A stretch of 64,000 nucleotides of DNA from Hemibagrus wyckioides (taxonomy: Eukaryota > Chordata > Actinopteri > Siluriformes > Bagridae): positions 1,597,280-1,661,279 of the forward strand of contig NC_080710.1 in NCBI RefSeq assembly GCF_019097595.1, written 5' to 3'. A program made the position numbers and the translations under genes. Shown in pieces: positions 8,571 through 20,206 of this stretch (positions are counted from its first letter, which is position 1; every line of letters begins with the position of its first letter). The notes beneath the pieces were generated by a model. That model was not told the origin of the DNA, searched no databases, and saw only the letters and a program-made list of their open reading frames with translations.

Positions 8571-9300
8571 AAATTCAATTCAATTCAATTCAGTTTATTT
8601 TGTATAGCGCCTTTTACAATGAACATTGTCTCAAAGCAGCTTTACAAAAGAAGAAAACAGAAAAAGGAGGGGAAAATGAAAAATAATAATAAAAAATAAA
8701 AATAACTAATTAACTAGAAATAAGAATAAATTATTAAATTCTATAATTAGACTATTTTATCCCTAATGAGCAAGCCTGTGGTGACGGCGACGGTGGCAAG
8801 GAAAAACTCCCTGGGATGGAAAGGAAGAAACCTTGAGAGGAACCAGGCTCAGAAGGGAACCCATCCTCATTTGGGTGACACCAAAGAGTAAATAATGTAA
8901 CTGTAGCTGATTAATGTCCTTTCTACAACAACAATCAATGACCATGAGGAACTATTAGGTCAGTGTAGTTTCTAAGGTCATTAAAAAACACTAGTTCTTT
9001 GCTGTCTTGTGTTGATGTTCTTTGCAGTTCTTGATGGTGTGAAAGTCCCCAAGTGGCTCTGTCCATGGCTGTCTCCTGGTCCACACAGATCCATCCACAG
9101 CATCAGTGGGCACCATCAAGCGACGAGACTCTGACCAGGGGTAGGGCAGTGGTCACACTGGAAACTGGCAAACACTGGGAGCTCAGGAGTGGGGTGTATA
9201 GGAAATCCACCTAGGAGTGCAATATAATTCAAGGAGAAAGTATCAGGTGTATATGAGCAGGTACCAGTAAATGACACTTTCATTTATATACCCCTGTTAA
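8571..9300 (+). mobile_element. Fish interspersed repeat with gtatagcgcc core
   Basis: Begins (attca)n then gtttattttgtatagcgcct and gtctcaaagcagctttac, a core I recognise as a widespread teleost repeat. The follow-on ggaaaaactccctggg, ccttgagaggaaccaggct and cccatcctcatttgggtgac is its usual continuation. It carries no coding capacity that I can see. Confidence 0.6.
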
Positions 9301-9309
9301 AAACTCATT

Positions 9310-9990
9310 TTCATAAAAAAAAATTCATTTTCAAGAATGAAGAAATGTGTCATCAGATCAATAAATGTGCTACCCTATGTGACTTGTACAAGGATTTCTG
9401 AGATAAATACTGGTAAATACTACAAACGACATCCTTTGTATTCAAAATCAAAAAATGCCTTGAAAATTCAAGTTTATTATGATGACTTTGAAACATCCAA
9501 TCCACTTAAGCTTGGATGTTTATATTTTACACTGCATTGTTCCATTCCCAAGACACAAAAAAATATGGTATTGACAAAATACTAACTCCATTTATAGAAG
9601 ATGTAAAAGCACTAGAGCAAAATGGAATGATAGTGTCATTTACTGAACAACCTCTCTATGGTACCATTGCACAAGTAACAGGTGATAATTTAGGTCTGAA
9701 TTCAATTCTTGGTTATGTGGAATTTTTTACTGCAAATTACTACTGCAGAATGTGCCTTATTGACAAAGCAACAGCTCAAACAGTGTTTAGTGAAAATGAT
9801 CCACATGTGAAGCTACATACCAAATCGACCAGTGAGGATCATTACCGTTATCTTATTGAGAATCTAATGGTATAAAACACAGTAGTATACTCAATTCCTT
9901 GACATACTATAATGCATTAAACAACTTTGTGTTTGACATAATGCACAATATCCTGGAAGGTGTAGCACAATATAAAATGAAGTTTGAATA
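9310..9990 (+). pseudogene. tnp2-like transposase remnant, central part
   Basis: Readings at 9337-9585 (KSKNALKIQVYYDDFETSNP), 9516-9875 (YGTIAQVTGDNLGLNSILGY, YYCRMCLIDKATAQTVFSEN) and 9899-9990 (NNFVFDIMHNILEGVAQYKM) follow the order of the tnp2-like fish family. These are the YDDFE block, the GDNLG-HS/NS-IxG block, a C-x2-C Zn-type pair and the F-x-D-x-MHDxLEG block. There are frameshifts at about 9560 and 9880. The gene ends abruptly at about 10018, where a LINE is inserted. Confidence 0.6.
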
Positions 9991-10018
9991 TTTGAATCAC
10001 AACTTTATTAAAACAATC

Positions 10019-10320
10019 CAAGATGGCGGTGCGGCAGTAGCACACAGCGGCCACTCCGGAACCAAAATGGTGCTTTATTTTTGTTTTAGTTTTTTTGTGC
10101 ATGGACAGCAAAGACTTGCGGTGGCGGTGTGCGTGTTTACATCAACACGGAATGGTGTAAGGACTCTGTGCTTGTGTCTAACTACTGCTCATCACTAGTG
10201 GAGTTTGTGACTGTTAGATGCAGACCTTTTTATTTGCCCTGGGAATTCACTACCCTATTCATTTTCGGAGTGTACATTCCACCCAGAGCTAATGCTAAGA
10301 AGGCTCTATGTGAGCTGTAC
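10019..10320 (+). mobile_element. LINE 5' end with internal deletion (same family as 25.05-28.80 kb)
   Basis: Starts caagatggcggtgcggcagt, like the 5' end of the minus-strand LINE near 28797. At about 10111 it jumps (gcaaagac to ttgcggtgg) over roughly 490 bp of that element, into the endonuclease reading (VCVYINT, then the shifted [15 protein letters not shown]..., FGVYIPPRANAKKALCELY). A shared aagac at the junction suggests a microhomology deletion. It continues into a minisatellite. Confidence 0.75.
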
Positions 10321-10327
10321 GGAGCTA

Positions 10328-10968
10328 TTTACCTGACTGCAGTTTACCTCAGGTTGCAGTTTACCTCAGACTGCAGTTTACCTCAGACTGCAGTTTACCT
10401 CAGACCTGCAGTTTACTTCAGGCTGCAGTTTACCTCAGACCTGCAGTTTACCTCAGACCTGCAGTTTACCTCAGACTATAGTTTACCTCAGACCTGCAGT
10501 TTACCTCAGGCTGCAATTTACCTCAGACTATAGTTTACCTCAGACCTGCAGTTTACCTCAGGCTGCAATTTACCTCAGACTATAGTTTACCTCAGACCTG
10601 CAGTTTACCTCAGGCTGCAATTTACCTCAGACTATAGTTTACCATAGACCTGCAGTTTACCTCAGGCTGCAATTTACCTCAGACTATAGTTTACCTCAGA
10701 CCTGCAGTTTACCTCAGGCTGCAATTTACCTCAGACTATAGTTTACCATAGACCTGCAGTTTACCTCAGGCTGCAATTTACCTCAGACTATAGTTTACCT
10801 CAGACCTGCAGTTTACCTCAGGCTGCAGTTTACCTCAGACCGCAGTTTACCTCAGGCTGCAGTTTACCTCAGACTGCAGTTTACCTCAGACCTGCAGTTT
10901 ACCTCAGGCTGCAGTTTACCTCAGACTGTAGTTTACCTCAGACTGTAGTTTACCTCAGACTGAGCTTC
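10328..10968 (+). repeat. About 18-bp minisatellite (cagtttacctcagacctg)
   Basis: About 36 units of a 17-18 bp motif, with a higher-order group: cagtttacctcaggctg, caatttacctcagacta, tagtttacctcagacctg. Scattered variants (taccata at 10642 and 10747) repeat at a constant offset, showing block duplication. It starts inside the LINE endonuclease reading just after NAKKALCELY, so it seems to have grown from LINE sequence or at its truncation point. Confidence 0.9.
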
Positions 10969-10969
10969 G

Positions 10970-11260
10970 CGTCTCCACAACCCGATAGGTGAGTAAACAC
11001 TTCATGTGACTTTATATTTTATATGTTTGGTGTTCTTATATAAGCTTTATGTTCACATTCTGCATTTGGATAAATATATTAACTTTGAACTTTTCTGTGT
11101 CTTAGGTAGCACTCTACCATATGTTAGCTAAATCATCTAGCTTATTAATGCTAACTAGTTTTTTACTCTGTGTTTCTTGGTGTGTGTGTGTGTGTGTGTG
11201 CCTGCTGTAAAGTAATTAATAATCAGTTAGCAAAATGGAGAACTAACCACAGATCTTCTG
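10970..11260. other. Intergenic, short (GT)n
   Basis: No gene. A gt run lies at about 11182-11200. Confidence 0.5.
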
Positions 11261-12360
11261 TGGGTATAAGCTGCCACAAATCCTTCTGTGTCTTCATGTA
11301 ATCCCAGACAGACTCAGTGATGTTCAAATCAGGACTCTGTGGGGGACAAACCATCACAGTACAATTGTTTGTGTTGTTTGTGTGTTTTTGTGAAATTATT
11401 GTTACTTATTTTTCTTCTGTATTCATATAGATTCCCTATCTTTCTGCTTCATATTTGCACATTTTTCTACTTCGCTGCTGCTGTAACGTGCAAATTTCCC
11501 CACTGTGGGGAGAATAAAGGTTTATCTTATCTTATCTTATCTTATCTTATCTTATCTTATCTTATCTTATCTTATCTTATCTTATCTTATCTTATCTTAT
11601 CTTATCTTATCTTATCTTATCTTATCTTGAGGATGTTCTTCTCTATGCTGAAGATAGTTCATAATGACATTAGTTGTATGTTTGGGGTCATTGTCCTGCT
11701 TCAGATTGAATTTGGGGACAATCAAATGCCTCCATGATGGTGTTGCATGATGGATAAGTATCTGCTTGTATTTTTAGCATTGAAGACACTACTGAATCCT
11801 GACCAAATCTCCAACTCTATTTGCAGAAATGCAACCCCAGTTCTTCCATGAAGACCACTCCTGGTCAGATTTCTCCAGACAGTTGATGGGTGTACCTGGG
11901 TCCCACTGTTTTCTGTCAGTTTTGTGCTGATGGCAATGCTGGGCATCTTCTAATATTGAAGGTGATGTGTCATTCATCTGCTGCATTAAGTTTTCCTGGC
12001 CACTTCATCTATGCTCAACATTTCAAAATCACTTCTTCAAAATAGCTTGATCAGCATATCTTGAAACCCTAGTTTGATTTGAGCTCTGTGCCTGAGAGAC
12101 CTTGCTAATGCAGTAGAACTACCTTCTGTCTTGTTGCTGTTCTCAGTCTGGCCCTGGTGTATGACCTGTGACATTAAACTGACTTCCACAACCTCACCTT
12201 AGTACAGAGTTTGTTTGTTTCTCACACAGTTTTAAGCTTATACATAGCTTCTGTTTCAGTTAATGACTGTGTTTCAACCTACAAATGAAATTGATGAACA
12301 TTAGCACCTGCTCGGTATAATTGGTTAATCAGACGCCTGACTGATAAAATTTCATGTTTC
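11260..12360 (-). mobile_element. Tc1-type DNA transposon, decayed, minus strand
   Basis: On the minus strand the 3' portion at 11722-11986 reads a Tc3/Tc1-type helix-turn-helix tail (VHPSTVWRNLTRSGLHGR, frameshifted between 11722-11946 and 11789-11986). The sequence near 12270-12345 (caacctacaaatgaaattga, gacgcctgac) is typical of the terminal region of a fish Tc1-like family. A LINE 3' end with a (TTATC)n tail is inserted at about 11363-11628. The reading frame is broken throughout. Confidence 0.5.
11363..11628 (+). mobile_element. 5'-truncated LINE 3' end with (TTATC)n tail
   Basis: Ends tgcaaatttccccactgtgg, ggagaataaagg and then about 21 copies of ttatc (11521-11627). A short 3' UTR ending in a simple tandem tail is the hallmark of CR1/L2/Rex1-group LINEs. 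No coding part remains. It interrupts a Tc1-type element. Confidence 0.7.
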
Positions 12361-13210
12361 ATTATTAAAAAAGTCACCCTAAAGTTAACTTCAGACATGA
12401 CACTTCACCATGAGAGAAATATGGTCAGTGACATCTAGGATAATGATAGTTTTCCTCACAGATTTCAGAGTTTCAGTTATAAGGCATTGGTAGTTGTTCT
12501 TTACAAGGCTCACATAATTTACATTCCAAGTTATCCTTGTTTCCTGTATCTATATCATGTTTTTGGAAAGTCTCTTTTATTTATCTGGATTTCTATCAGT
12601 GTGACTCAATTCTTTAAACTGAAGATGGAGGATATCAGTTGTTTGTGCCTTTTCAGCCTTCTTTGTGCATATAGGTTTATTTTTTTCAAGAAAGATCTTC
12701 AGATTTTTTTCATGGTGCTTGATAATCAGTGAATATTTTCCTATCATCAGAGTTTTCTAGAAAAAGCTGAAATACATGGCCTCCCCTGTACTGGACCTGT
12801 ACATCTTTGATAACTTTAACAGCTTTTGTAGACGAAACAATGAAAACAAACAATCGTTTCTTCGTCCTGCTGAATAGAGAGAATATCATTAAAATCATGC
12901 ATCTGTCTTTCACTGAACCGAGTAGTGTTTAATGGTCACACTGCATTAATTTTTATTATCTCCATCTTCAGATTTAAATAGCTTCAGTAATCCTTCAGCA
13001 ACGTTTTATTCTTGCCTAAAATCTTGTGTGTCTGCAAATCCATGCAGGTAAAATATTGTTGAGTAGTTATCTTTATTCCAACATGAACAATAAAGGTACA
13101 TATAAAATCATTTATTTTGTATTGTAAGAATTATTATTGTATTTTAATTTGGTTATACTTTGTTAGAGATGCACCAGTACTGTTTTGTGTCTTTGCCAGC
13201 TACTGGACTC
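12361..13210. other. No recognisable gene
   Basis: AT-rich. The weak readings at 12487-12732 (+) and 12710-12913 (-) have no family I recognise. Confidence 0.4.
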
Positions 13211-13219
13211 ATTCAACTG

Positions 13220-13450
13220 TCCTTGTAAAAATGGCTTTGATACCAGTGTTTGATAAGAAGTTTTAGCGTCTCCAGGTCGGCTCACTTCCTCATGGGGTCC
13301 ATTGCATCCGTCTCAAAAACTCAATTAACTATTACACAGCTCACAACTGAGCTATCACTACTTCTAGTCATTTCATTATACCTCAACCGACATGCTGTAA
13401 CTCATGAGAGCCAGGCGCTGGGACGTCTGATGGCTCTGGATAACGCCTGA
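13220..13450 (+). pseudogene. Possible 3' end of an ERV internal ORF
   Basis: An open reading at 13250-13450 (ITQLTTELSLLLVISLYLNR then HAVTHESQALGRLMALDNA) ends at TGA just before a purine-rich gactggagttaaaggagg and an LTR-like block. Position suggests the last internal ORF of a retrovirus-like element. I cannot assign a gene. Confidence 0.25.
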
Positions 13451-13483
13451 CCCCCCCAACAAAGACTGGAGTTAAAGGAGGTA

Positions 13484-14746
13484 TTCTACCACCATGAATG
13501 TTGGAGTTCTGCAGACCATCAGTGCTGATAGCCCAGCCTCACACCCCTGGAACTCACCATCAACTTGTGACCTTAACATGCAAATCACTCTGTGCCCAGC
13601 AGTTTTACTGCCGTTGAAAGTCAACAAGAATCCCCTAATCTAAACCAAATCAATGCCTTGACCGGGGGATGACCAAAGTTCTGACTGAAGACACACACAC
13701 ACACACACACACCCACAACCACACACACACCCACAACCACACACACACACCCACACACACCCAAAGCGTCTGGAAACGCTCATCCTGACCCCCACATGCA
13801 CACACAAGGAGAGTTCCTTGATTCAAGTTTGAATAAAACACTAGTAAAACCCTACCTGACCCATGCCTAACACACCTGTATATGGATTCCCCTTTTGCCT
13901 TTACATTTTTATGGTTGTATTACCACTCATGACCTGTTGCTCTATGTTTTCATGAAATAGAACATGTTTTTATAAGACAAGAATGTATGTTTTAATTGCT
14001 TATACCCAGTTTCCTTTCCTCTCATACTGTTTCTTTCATGTCTACAATCAAAATGATCCTCGTTTACTGGGCGTGACCAAGGGATCAATAAAAAAAACCT
14101 TAAGCACCCATCTATCGATGCTTTTTGGCTTTTTTTAGCTTTGGCTTTTTGCTCAGCTTTTTGCTCTGCTCAGCTCGGCTTGGCCCCACGCGCCTTTTCT
14201 TCCCGGCATGACCTCTTCTATCGCCGCCCGACTCGACGCCGATCTCTCTTCAGGACAAGACTTTCACTCTCTCTTGAGACTTTGGCGGCAGATTCAATCG
14301 AGGAACTTTGCACCACCGAAACCTTTTTGTTCCAGCAGAATCTCTCGCTTCCTCCGAGGACTTTGAATCTCCGAACCTCCTTGATCCACTACATCAAGAC
14401 GCTTTGTCAACGAACCAATGCAAGTAAAAGCTACCAATTATTTTAGATCCGCAATTTTAAGCTGAAGCCCCTTTATTAAGGCGAAATTACCTTGACGATT
14501 CTCACACGTGGTAACCAAAACTCGATCTGAAACTTGCCATATTTGATCTCTTTCTCTCTCTCTCTCTCGTTCTGATTTCCTCTATATTCTCTTCCTTAAT
14601 CTCAATCTCTCTTTGCCTACTTATCCCCTCTCTATAATCCTTATCCTGTCTTTTATGTATGTGTGTCGTAGTTAGTATGTGTTGTGTGTTTTTGTTTTAT
14701 TAAATGCATTTTATTCACAAGTGATTGTCTCTGTGCTTGGCTCACA
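13484..14746 (+). mobile_element. Candidate 1.26-kb LTR
   Basis: Preceded by a polypurine-like aaaggagg. It holds a (CA)n run, a poly-A-like signal (gggatcaataaaaaaaacc, about 14082) and a C/T-rich block at 14150-14420 with gctcagctcggcttgg and gccgcccgactcgacgccga. It ends gtgcttggctcaca at about 14746, followed by atttcggggtccctgaaca. The layout (PPT, long U3, AATAAA, CA end, then a GGGGTCC-type leader) fits a retroviral LTR. No target-site duplication was checked. Confidence 0.4.
13690..13763 (+). repeat. (CA)n microsatellite, interrupted
   Basis: Runs of acacac interrupted by ccacaac and ccacac within the candidate LTR. Confidence 0.9.
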
Positions 14747-14749
14747 ATT

Positions 14750-15393
14750 TCGGGGTCCCTGAACATTGCTCTTGCTACATGCTATATTACAGCTAGTACT
14801 TTATAAAGTAGTTATTCTTTCTTGGCCAGGAAGATAACTTTCCCTGGAATTAATGCATAATTATACTGTCTGTTCGCTGGATGAACAAATCAAATAATTG
14901 TGTTATTGATTCTCTGACAGTTAGTTCTAAGAACCCCCATTTGAATATTTATAATTAATTATAACCAGTTATAATTACCTTAAATATTTAAATGTTGAGC
15001 TAGATTCGCTACAAAGGGATACTATGTGATGGGAGGCTGGTGTACATTTTATGACTGATAAACTGACACAAAATGACAGCAATCTGAAGATATCTTAAGA
15101 TCAATGATCAAAATAAATCTGAAAATGTATTTTCTGAAATATATTGATCTGAAAATATGTAGAGGAAGAACTATGCTTCTTGCAATACAATGAACAAAAC
15201 CAAGTTCATTTGTGCATGCAAAATAAGCATTTTGCTTGATAAGCATTTTGCTCGATTAGCATTTCTGCTTGATTGCTTTTTTAGATATTAAACATTATTA
15301 TGAAGCCGGGAATCTGTAAGTCAATAAGTTTGATGTATATTTAGGGTATTTGTTTCCTAGTGAAAAATCCACTGTAGGCTAATACAAAGAACA

Positions 15394-15424
<31 letters not shown>

Positions 15425-15985
15425 CATGCAAATGTTTATTATGTGAGCACAAATGTTCACAAATAAATAAGACCAGTTTGAAGTGATTGAATGATATGCA
15501 GGGCTCTGGGTCTGTACTTAAAACCAGTTCATATTTTAAATACTGAGCAGAAATGTTCGGGGGGGGGGGGGGTGTAACTACATATATGTAGTTTTGTTTA
15601 ATTGTAATATTTTTGACATCTGTATTTTCTAATGATGCACCTTCACACTAAGAACAAAGAACTTGCTTAGTTATGTGTTCCTTTGCAGTGGCAGTATAAA
15701 GCTTCCTTAGAAACCAGAAGAATATCCAACACAAAAATAATTAAAAGAAAATCAGGTTTCAAGCATTGCTGTTTTGATTTAAAAAAAAAAGATCCAAGCA
15801 CAGGACACACCCTCTGTAAACTTGAAAACAACTAATGTAGGAGGTTATGTAACTATAACACCTCTCCCAGCTGATTTACAGGAATTCTCTGCTGACACTG
15901 TAGACTGCAAAAAGCAAACAGAAATAGCATGTTTGTGATTTGAATGATTTATTAATTAATTGTAAAAATTGGCAAACTGTAGTGG
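14750..15985. other. Intergenic AT-rich, (GT)n and poly-G
   Basis: No gene. A gt run at about 15396-15420 and a G-run at 15559-15572. gcattttgct repeats three times near 15228-15262. Confidence 0.6.
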
Positions 15986-15987
15986 TA

Positions 15988-16216
15988 AGTGGAACCTGAA
16001 GCTTATCCCAGGGCACTCAGTGTACAAAACACTGTGGACCATCTGCCAACCCACTGCAAGGCACAATCACATGCAAGCTTATTCACACACTACAGACAGT
16101 TTAGAGATGCTAGTCAAACTACAGTGCAGGTCTTTAGACTAAAGAAGGAAAGCAGAATCCCTGGCCCAGAAGCACGGAGAGAGCATGAAAACTCTGCACA
16201 CACAGGGTGGAAGTAA
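15988..16216 (+). mobile_element. Degraded SINE/L2-type 3' tail repeat
   Basis: Contains ccaacccactgcaaggcaca, cacactacagacagtttagagatgc and agcacggagagagcatgaaa, then actctgcacacacagggtgg. Together these are the conserved 3' segment of a very common fish repeat of the L2/HE-SINE type. Strongly diverged. Confidence 0.65.
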
Positions 16217-16439
16217 GAATATCAAAGGGTCACTGTGTTAGTGGCTTGGACAAGGAAAATCAGAAGACTTTTGAAGATCTGAAAAAGAACAACGAGAAAA
16301 AGTCTGGAGAGAATAAAAGAAGGATAAGCTGACTAGAGAAAGAAATAACAAAGAAAGAAAAAGAAATAAAGAGACTGAAGGAAGAATGTGATGTGTATTC
16401 ATGTTCTACAGGAGATCACATATAAGATCACCCAATTTG

Positions 16440-16850
16440 TAGGTAAGCAAAAATATTGGAACATGTGACTGACAGGTGTTTCTTGTTGCCCTGACGTGCC
16501 CTGTTAGATTGATTGTTTACACATTAAACAGCTCTTAACGTCTTCTCTGGATTTGTCCTTCAGTTTCAAAATCAATCAAATGCATTGTATATAAGAATTA
16601 GGCATATTCATTACAACAATTTGGAATGTTCTGGAATAAAAAGAAACCACGAGTGTATACCAAATGGTTTGGGCAAGAAAAGCTAATGACAGAAACATTG
16701 TAAGAGCTGTAAAGATAACAACAATCTATATTACACTGCCACCACATCAAAGGATCAGGGGAAATATTGTAGACAGGACAAGTCAATCAGCAGGCCTTAA
16801 CACAGCTGAGCAGCATTTCACCTCCTGAAGAGGAGAAACTTTTAGACACC
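16440..16850 (+). mobile_element. Internally deleted Tc1-type element
   Basis: Starts gtaagcaaaaatattggaac, then atgtgactgacaggtgtttc. Further on are aattaggcatattcattaca (NTTIWN-type HTH region) and atgacagaaacattgtaaga (DDRNIVRA-type). These match the 5' half of a fish Tc1-like transposon with large parts of the transposase lost. Confidence 0.55.
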
Positions 16851-16924
16851 CAGTGAGTTCTCTTTATTTCTTTTAATCCTCATTATTTTAATTATAACAT
16901 GATAAAAAAAAAGCTCAGAGTGGA

Positions 16925-17205
16925 TGGTACACTCAGCTGATGGCACCACTCGCTGGAGAGCTCATCTGTCTTGCTTGGTATGGTTCCTGTGGTTTCACTG
17001 GGACAGAAACAATAGTGGACTGTTTAAAGCATGTAGCAATTACATACTGTTCTAAGGAAGGTTTGAATATCTCTTTGAAGACTAGTGCTAGCTGGTAATT
17101 GCAGGCTTTCAGGACCTGAACTGCCTTCAGTGAATGTCTTCCTCATGTTGTGCTCCAAGATGGTGAACACATTTTCCACTCTGACACTCTCCACATAGTC
17201 TCAAC
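16925..17205 (-). mobile_element. LINE fragment, rearranged (family of 55.5-59.0 kb)
   Basis: ctcagctgatggcaccactc and gagctcatctgtcttgc match the LINE 3' region near 56360-56405. They are joined directly to a piece matching its central region near 57315-57430 (acagaaacaatagtggac, gtgctagctgg). The intervening 0.9 kb is missing. Confidence 0.6.
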
Positions 17206-17814
17206 CTCAGATGTCCCACCACAAATTTGGCTGAATTTCTGATACATTTGGCACAAAAAAATTGGAAAAATTTCAGGGCTTCTAATTTCAGGAGTAATCT
17301 TCTAATTGGTCAGATTTTACATTATTTCTGTGAGACACGTTTCATGTTTTTTTAACGGTCCTTCTAAAAACAAAGCTGTCCCGATGCTCTATTTCTCTCC
17401 TTGAAAAAGGGAGCCATTGTGTTTTGTGATGGCTGCATGGGAAAAAAGTTCACTTCTCACAGAACTACCTCCCTGGTGCTGAAGGAACAGCCAAGTGCCA
17501 AAAAGCAGCCAGCCAATAAGAGTGACGGCAAGAACTCCTAACCCTCCGGGAGTCATGGGGAGCGTATCATTGGGGCTCGGCCATTTCAGGCAGGTAAGGT
17601 ACTTTAACATTATCAGTACTCAATGCTGCACATCTTTGTTTTCCAAAGATGCTGGAAGAAAGTGAAGATGATGCTCCCTGAATCTGCTGCACCTACATAC
17701 GTTCCTGGGTTCTGCTTTGTCACTGATCCACTCTTCCCAGGAACTCCACAGACACAGAGCACACCGCCAATGAACCGTATGAAGAAGCGTCTGTATCAAC
17801 CATTCTGAAGGATG
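17206..17814. other. Insertion of unknown nature between LINE pieces
   Basis: Separates the LINE pieces at 16925-17205 and 17815-18345. The plus strand at about 17650-17810 has protein-like character (KMLEESEDDAP, NEPYEEASVSTILKDGVV) with stops in between. I do not recognise it. Confidence 0.3.
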
Positions 17815-18345
17815 GTGTTGTTAGTCCATGATTCTTCTCAAGCCCTGCCACAGTCTCCTTAAAAATGTGACTCTAGTTTTCCTGCTGTATTGCCACATTG
17901 CCTCCTTCACCAATCTGCATATGTTGTAGGACACAACTTATATCCAGTTGTGTTTATGGTTGAGAGCCCTGCATTGTAGAGGAGGAGGATCTCAGAGCAT
18001 CACGCATGGTTTTATCCACCCATGGCTTCTGGTTAGGAAACATTCTGATGATGTTTCTGTGAACTGTATCATACACTAGTTTCCAAATATATCCTACAAC
18101 TACTTCTGTAAACACATTGATGTCATCAGAGTTGTGCCTGAACATGTCCCAATCTGCGACATCTAGTGCATGCTGCATTGAGGCCACTGATTGTTCCCTC
18201 AAATGTGCAACCTCCCAGTGAACAGGAACCTGTTTAAGCCTTTGCTTACATCTAGGCATGAGGAAAATGGAATCAGGGTCTGTTTTTCCAAACAATGGAT
18301 GTGACTGTGCCTTATAATGATGATAATTTGTCTCAACCTTTGTAG
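17815..18345 (-). mobile_element. LINE endonuclease-to-linker fragment, minus strand
   Basis: The minus reading at 17954-18295 contains FLMPRCKQRLKQVPVHWEV, DWDMFRHNSDDINVFTEVVV and MFPNQKPWVDKTMRDALRSS. It aligns residue by residue with the LINE ORF at 57054-58592 ([15 protein letters not shown]..., [39 protein letters not shown]). It is a decayed relative of the same family. Confidence 0.8.
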
Positions 18346-19125
18346 CACTCAGAGGTCACGTATGGATGGTAAAGTAAGTGACTACCCGAGCTCAGGAGTA
18401 ATTGCTAATTAATATACACATTAAAGTGTTTGGTAGTGATTTCTCATTTTGTCTCTGAATTTACATTTTTCTCTCTTCACCCTTTGTTAGTGTTTCTTTA
18501 AATAGTATATGGATTGGTTTATATTTATAATGAAGTTACAGTTGTATATACTGTTTGCAATTATTATTATATAATTACTACACAAGCACATTGTTTCAGT
18601 TTGCTTTCACTTTGTGACTGCAGTAGTGATTACCAGTAATTCATCTGACACTTACAGTGGGAGTGGTTGTGATTAAACCTGATTTTGGGTGGGTAGAACT
18701 ATGATCACTATGCAAGAGGATTGGTGGTGAGTTTAGATCTCTGTTTAAAACCTGATTTTCTTTAGATGCTTTTTGGGTTGGATGCATTATAACATCACTG
18801 AAAAGGAGCGTTTCAGTTTTTGAAACAACAAAAAGGTAAAAATCTTTTTTTTTTTTTTTTTAGTTCTAAATATAAAAAAATGCTTTATTCTTACTACCTA
18901 TAATTTATTTTGTTCTGACGGAAAAAAATATGCATTTTTCAGAATTAGATTTAAGCAACAACAGAAGTGTGTTGCACCATGGCAGAGTACCAGTATTCTT
19001 CTCTTCAGTAAGGTATTCTTTTTAATTATTCCCTCAAAACCTACTACAAATTAGTATATTTCTTGAGACAGAAGTAAGTATATATATTTAAATCATACTG
19101 ATTTAAATAAAGTACATTAGCTACA
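18346..19125. other. AT-rich intergenic, poly-T at 18846-18862
   Basis: No gene found on either strand. Confidence 0.6.
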
Positions 19126-19129
19126 TTGC

Positions 19130-19450
19130 TTAGCTTGAATTGAGTAGTGCTGGAGGCATGACTACAGGTACGTCTTTCTGTACAGCTGTGTAAAGTGTGG
19201 TCTTAACACAATAACACTGGCAAGCTCCAGGGTCTCCATCATCTTCCGTGGGTTGTTGGGGCCTTCTGCCTTCAATGGCTTTCTGCTTCTCCAGGGGAAA
19301 GTGCTGAGGAAATGGCATTTGACCTTTCATTCCGCCAATTCTGCAGGAGAGAGCTTTCTCCGGCTTCTGGTGATTCTAAACAGATTGTCCATCTGGGCCT
19401 GGATGATTTGCCCTGGTGTGTTACCTCCACTCATTGTAGGCTAAATGGGA
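19130..19450 (-). pseudogene. Unidentified protein-like fragment
   Basis: The minus strand starts ATGAGTGGAGG near 19437 and reads NTPGQIIQAQMDNLFRITRS then RRKLSPAELAE, followed by a stop. Reading resumes in other frames (PRKMMETLELASVIVLRP, HFTQLYRKTYL). Composition is protein-like over 300 bp. No family recognised; a degraded exon or processed copy is possible. Confidence 0.25.
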
Positions 19451-19464
19451 AGGTTTTTTCCAGA

Positions 19465-19705
19465 ATTTATCAGAATTCGCTTTATTGTTAAGTACTGTGG
19501 GTTTTACATATACAAAGAATTTGATTTGATGTATTGGTGTATAGCCGTGTAAAGCAAGGGAGCATGAATATAAAGAACCTAGGAAAACTCTGAGAATAAA
19601 CATAAAAATTCAAAAGAGAAGAAATAAACAGGAAGAAACAATGACTGTATAATAGTGCAGTATAATAGTATATAGAAGTGAAGGGGGGCTCCCTAGTGAT
19701 ATTTG
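19465..19705 (-). mobile_element. LINE 3' end, minus strand
   Basis: gaattcgctttattgttaag then tactgtgggttttacatata is the reverse complement of a LINE 3' tail with an AATAAAGCGAATTC end, followed inward by A-rich 3' UTR. No coding region remains. Confidence 0.5.
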
Positions 19706-20206
19706 TTTTTGGATCATTAGCTTGCGGACCTATACCGAGCTCACACTGCATGATTTTCAAAGTGGTCGGATCACTTGTTTTCACACTGCACAACTATCTG
19801 GGGGAGCATTCAGTTGCTGCTGTGTTCACATTGCACAATGGATCGTGACAGGAGGTTTCATGATTTCACAGTAGGAAGAATCACTGACCACTCTGTCTGG
19901 TCTGCAAACTGCATTTAACAACCAAATACACAAGAGAAATGATAAAGAAATAACACAAGATCACATGTGAGTTCAGAGTTATCACACGAGACTGGAAATG
20001 TTACCCCGCAAACATTTGTGATTCCAATAGTCTGTGTGGGGAACAAGGAATATGCATTCTGCGTAATTGAACAAATGAATAATTTTGCAATGTGCTGCTG
20101 CAGCTAGTCAAGCAAATGTTTCTGCTTTATTTTTGTTTGATGCCATTGTAAAGCTTATTTATTCTGATATAACAATATTTAAGACATTAAGACATGATAA
20201 AAACGT

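Noticed and set aside
8015..8578. 187-codon Cys/Leu-rich minus-strand ORF
   Set aside because: Lies wholly in an A-rich interspersed repeat. Its residues reflect the complement of aca/aaa-rich DNA, and no domain is visible.
10328..10968. CRISPR-like direct repeats
   Set aside because: Units are contiguous with no spacers, and the window is eukaryotic. It is a minisatellite.
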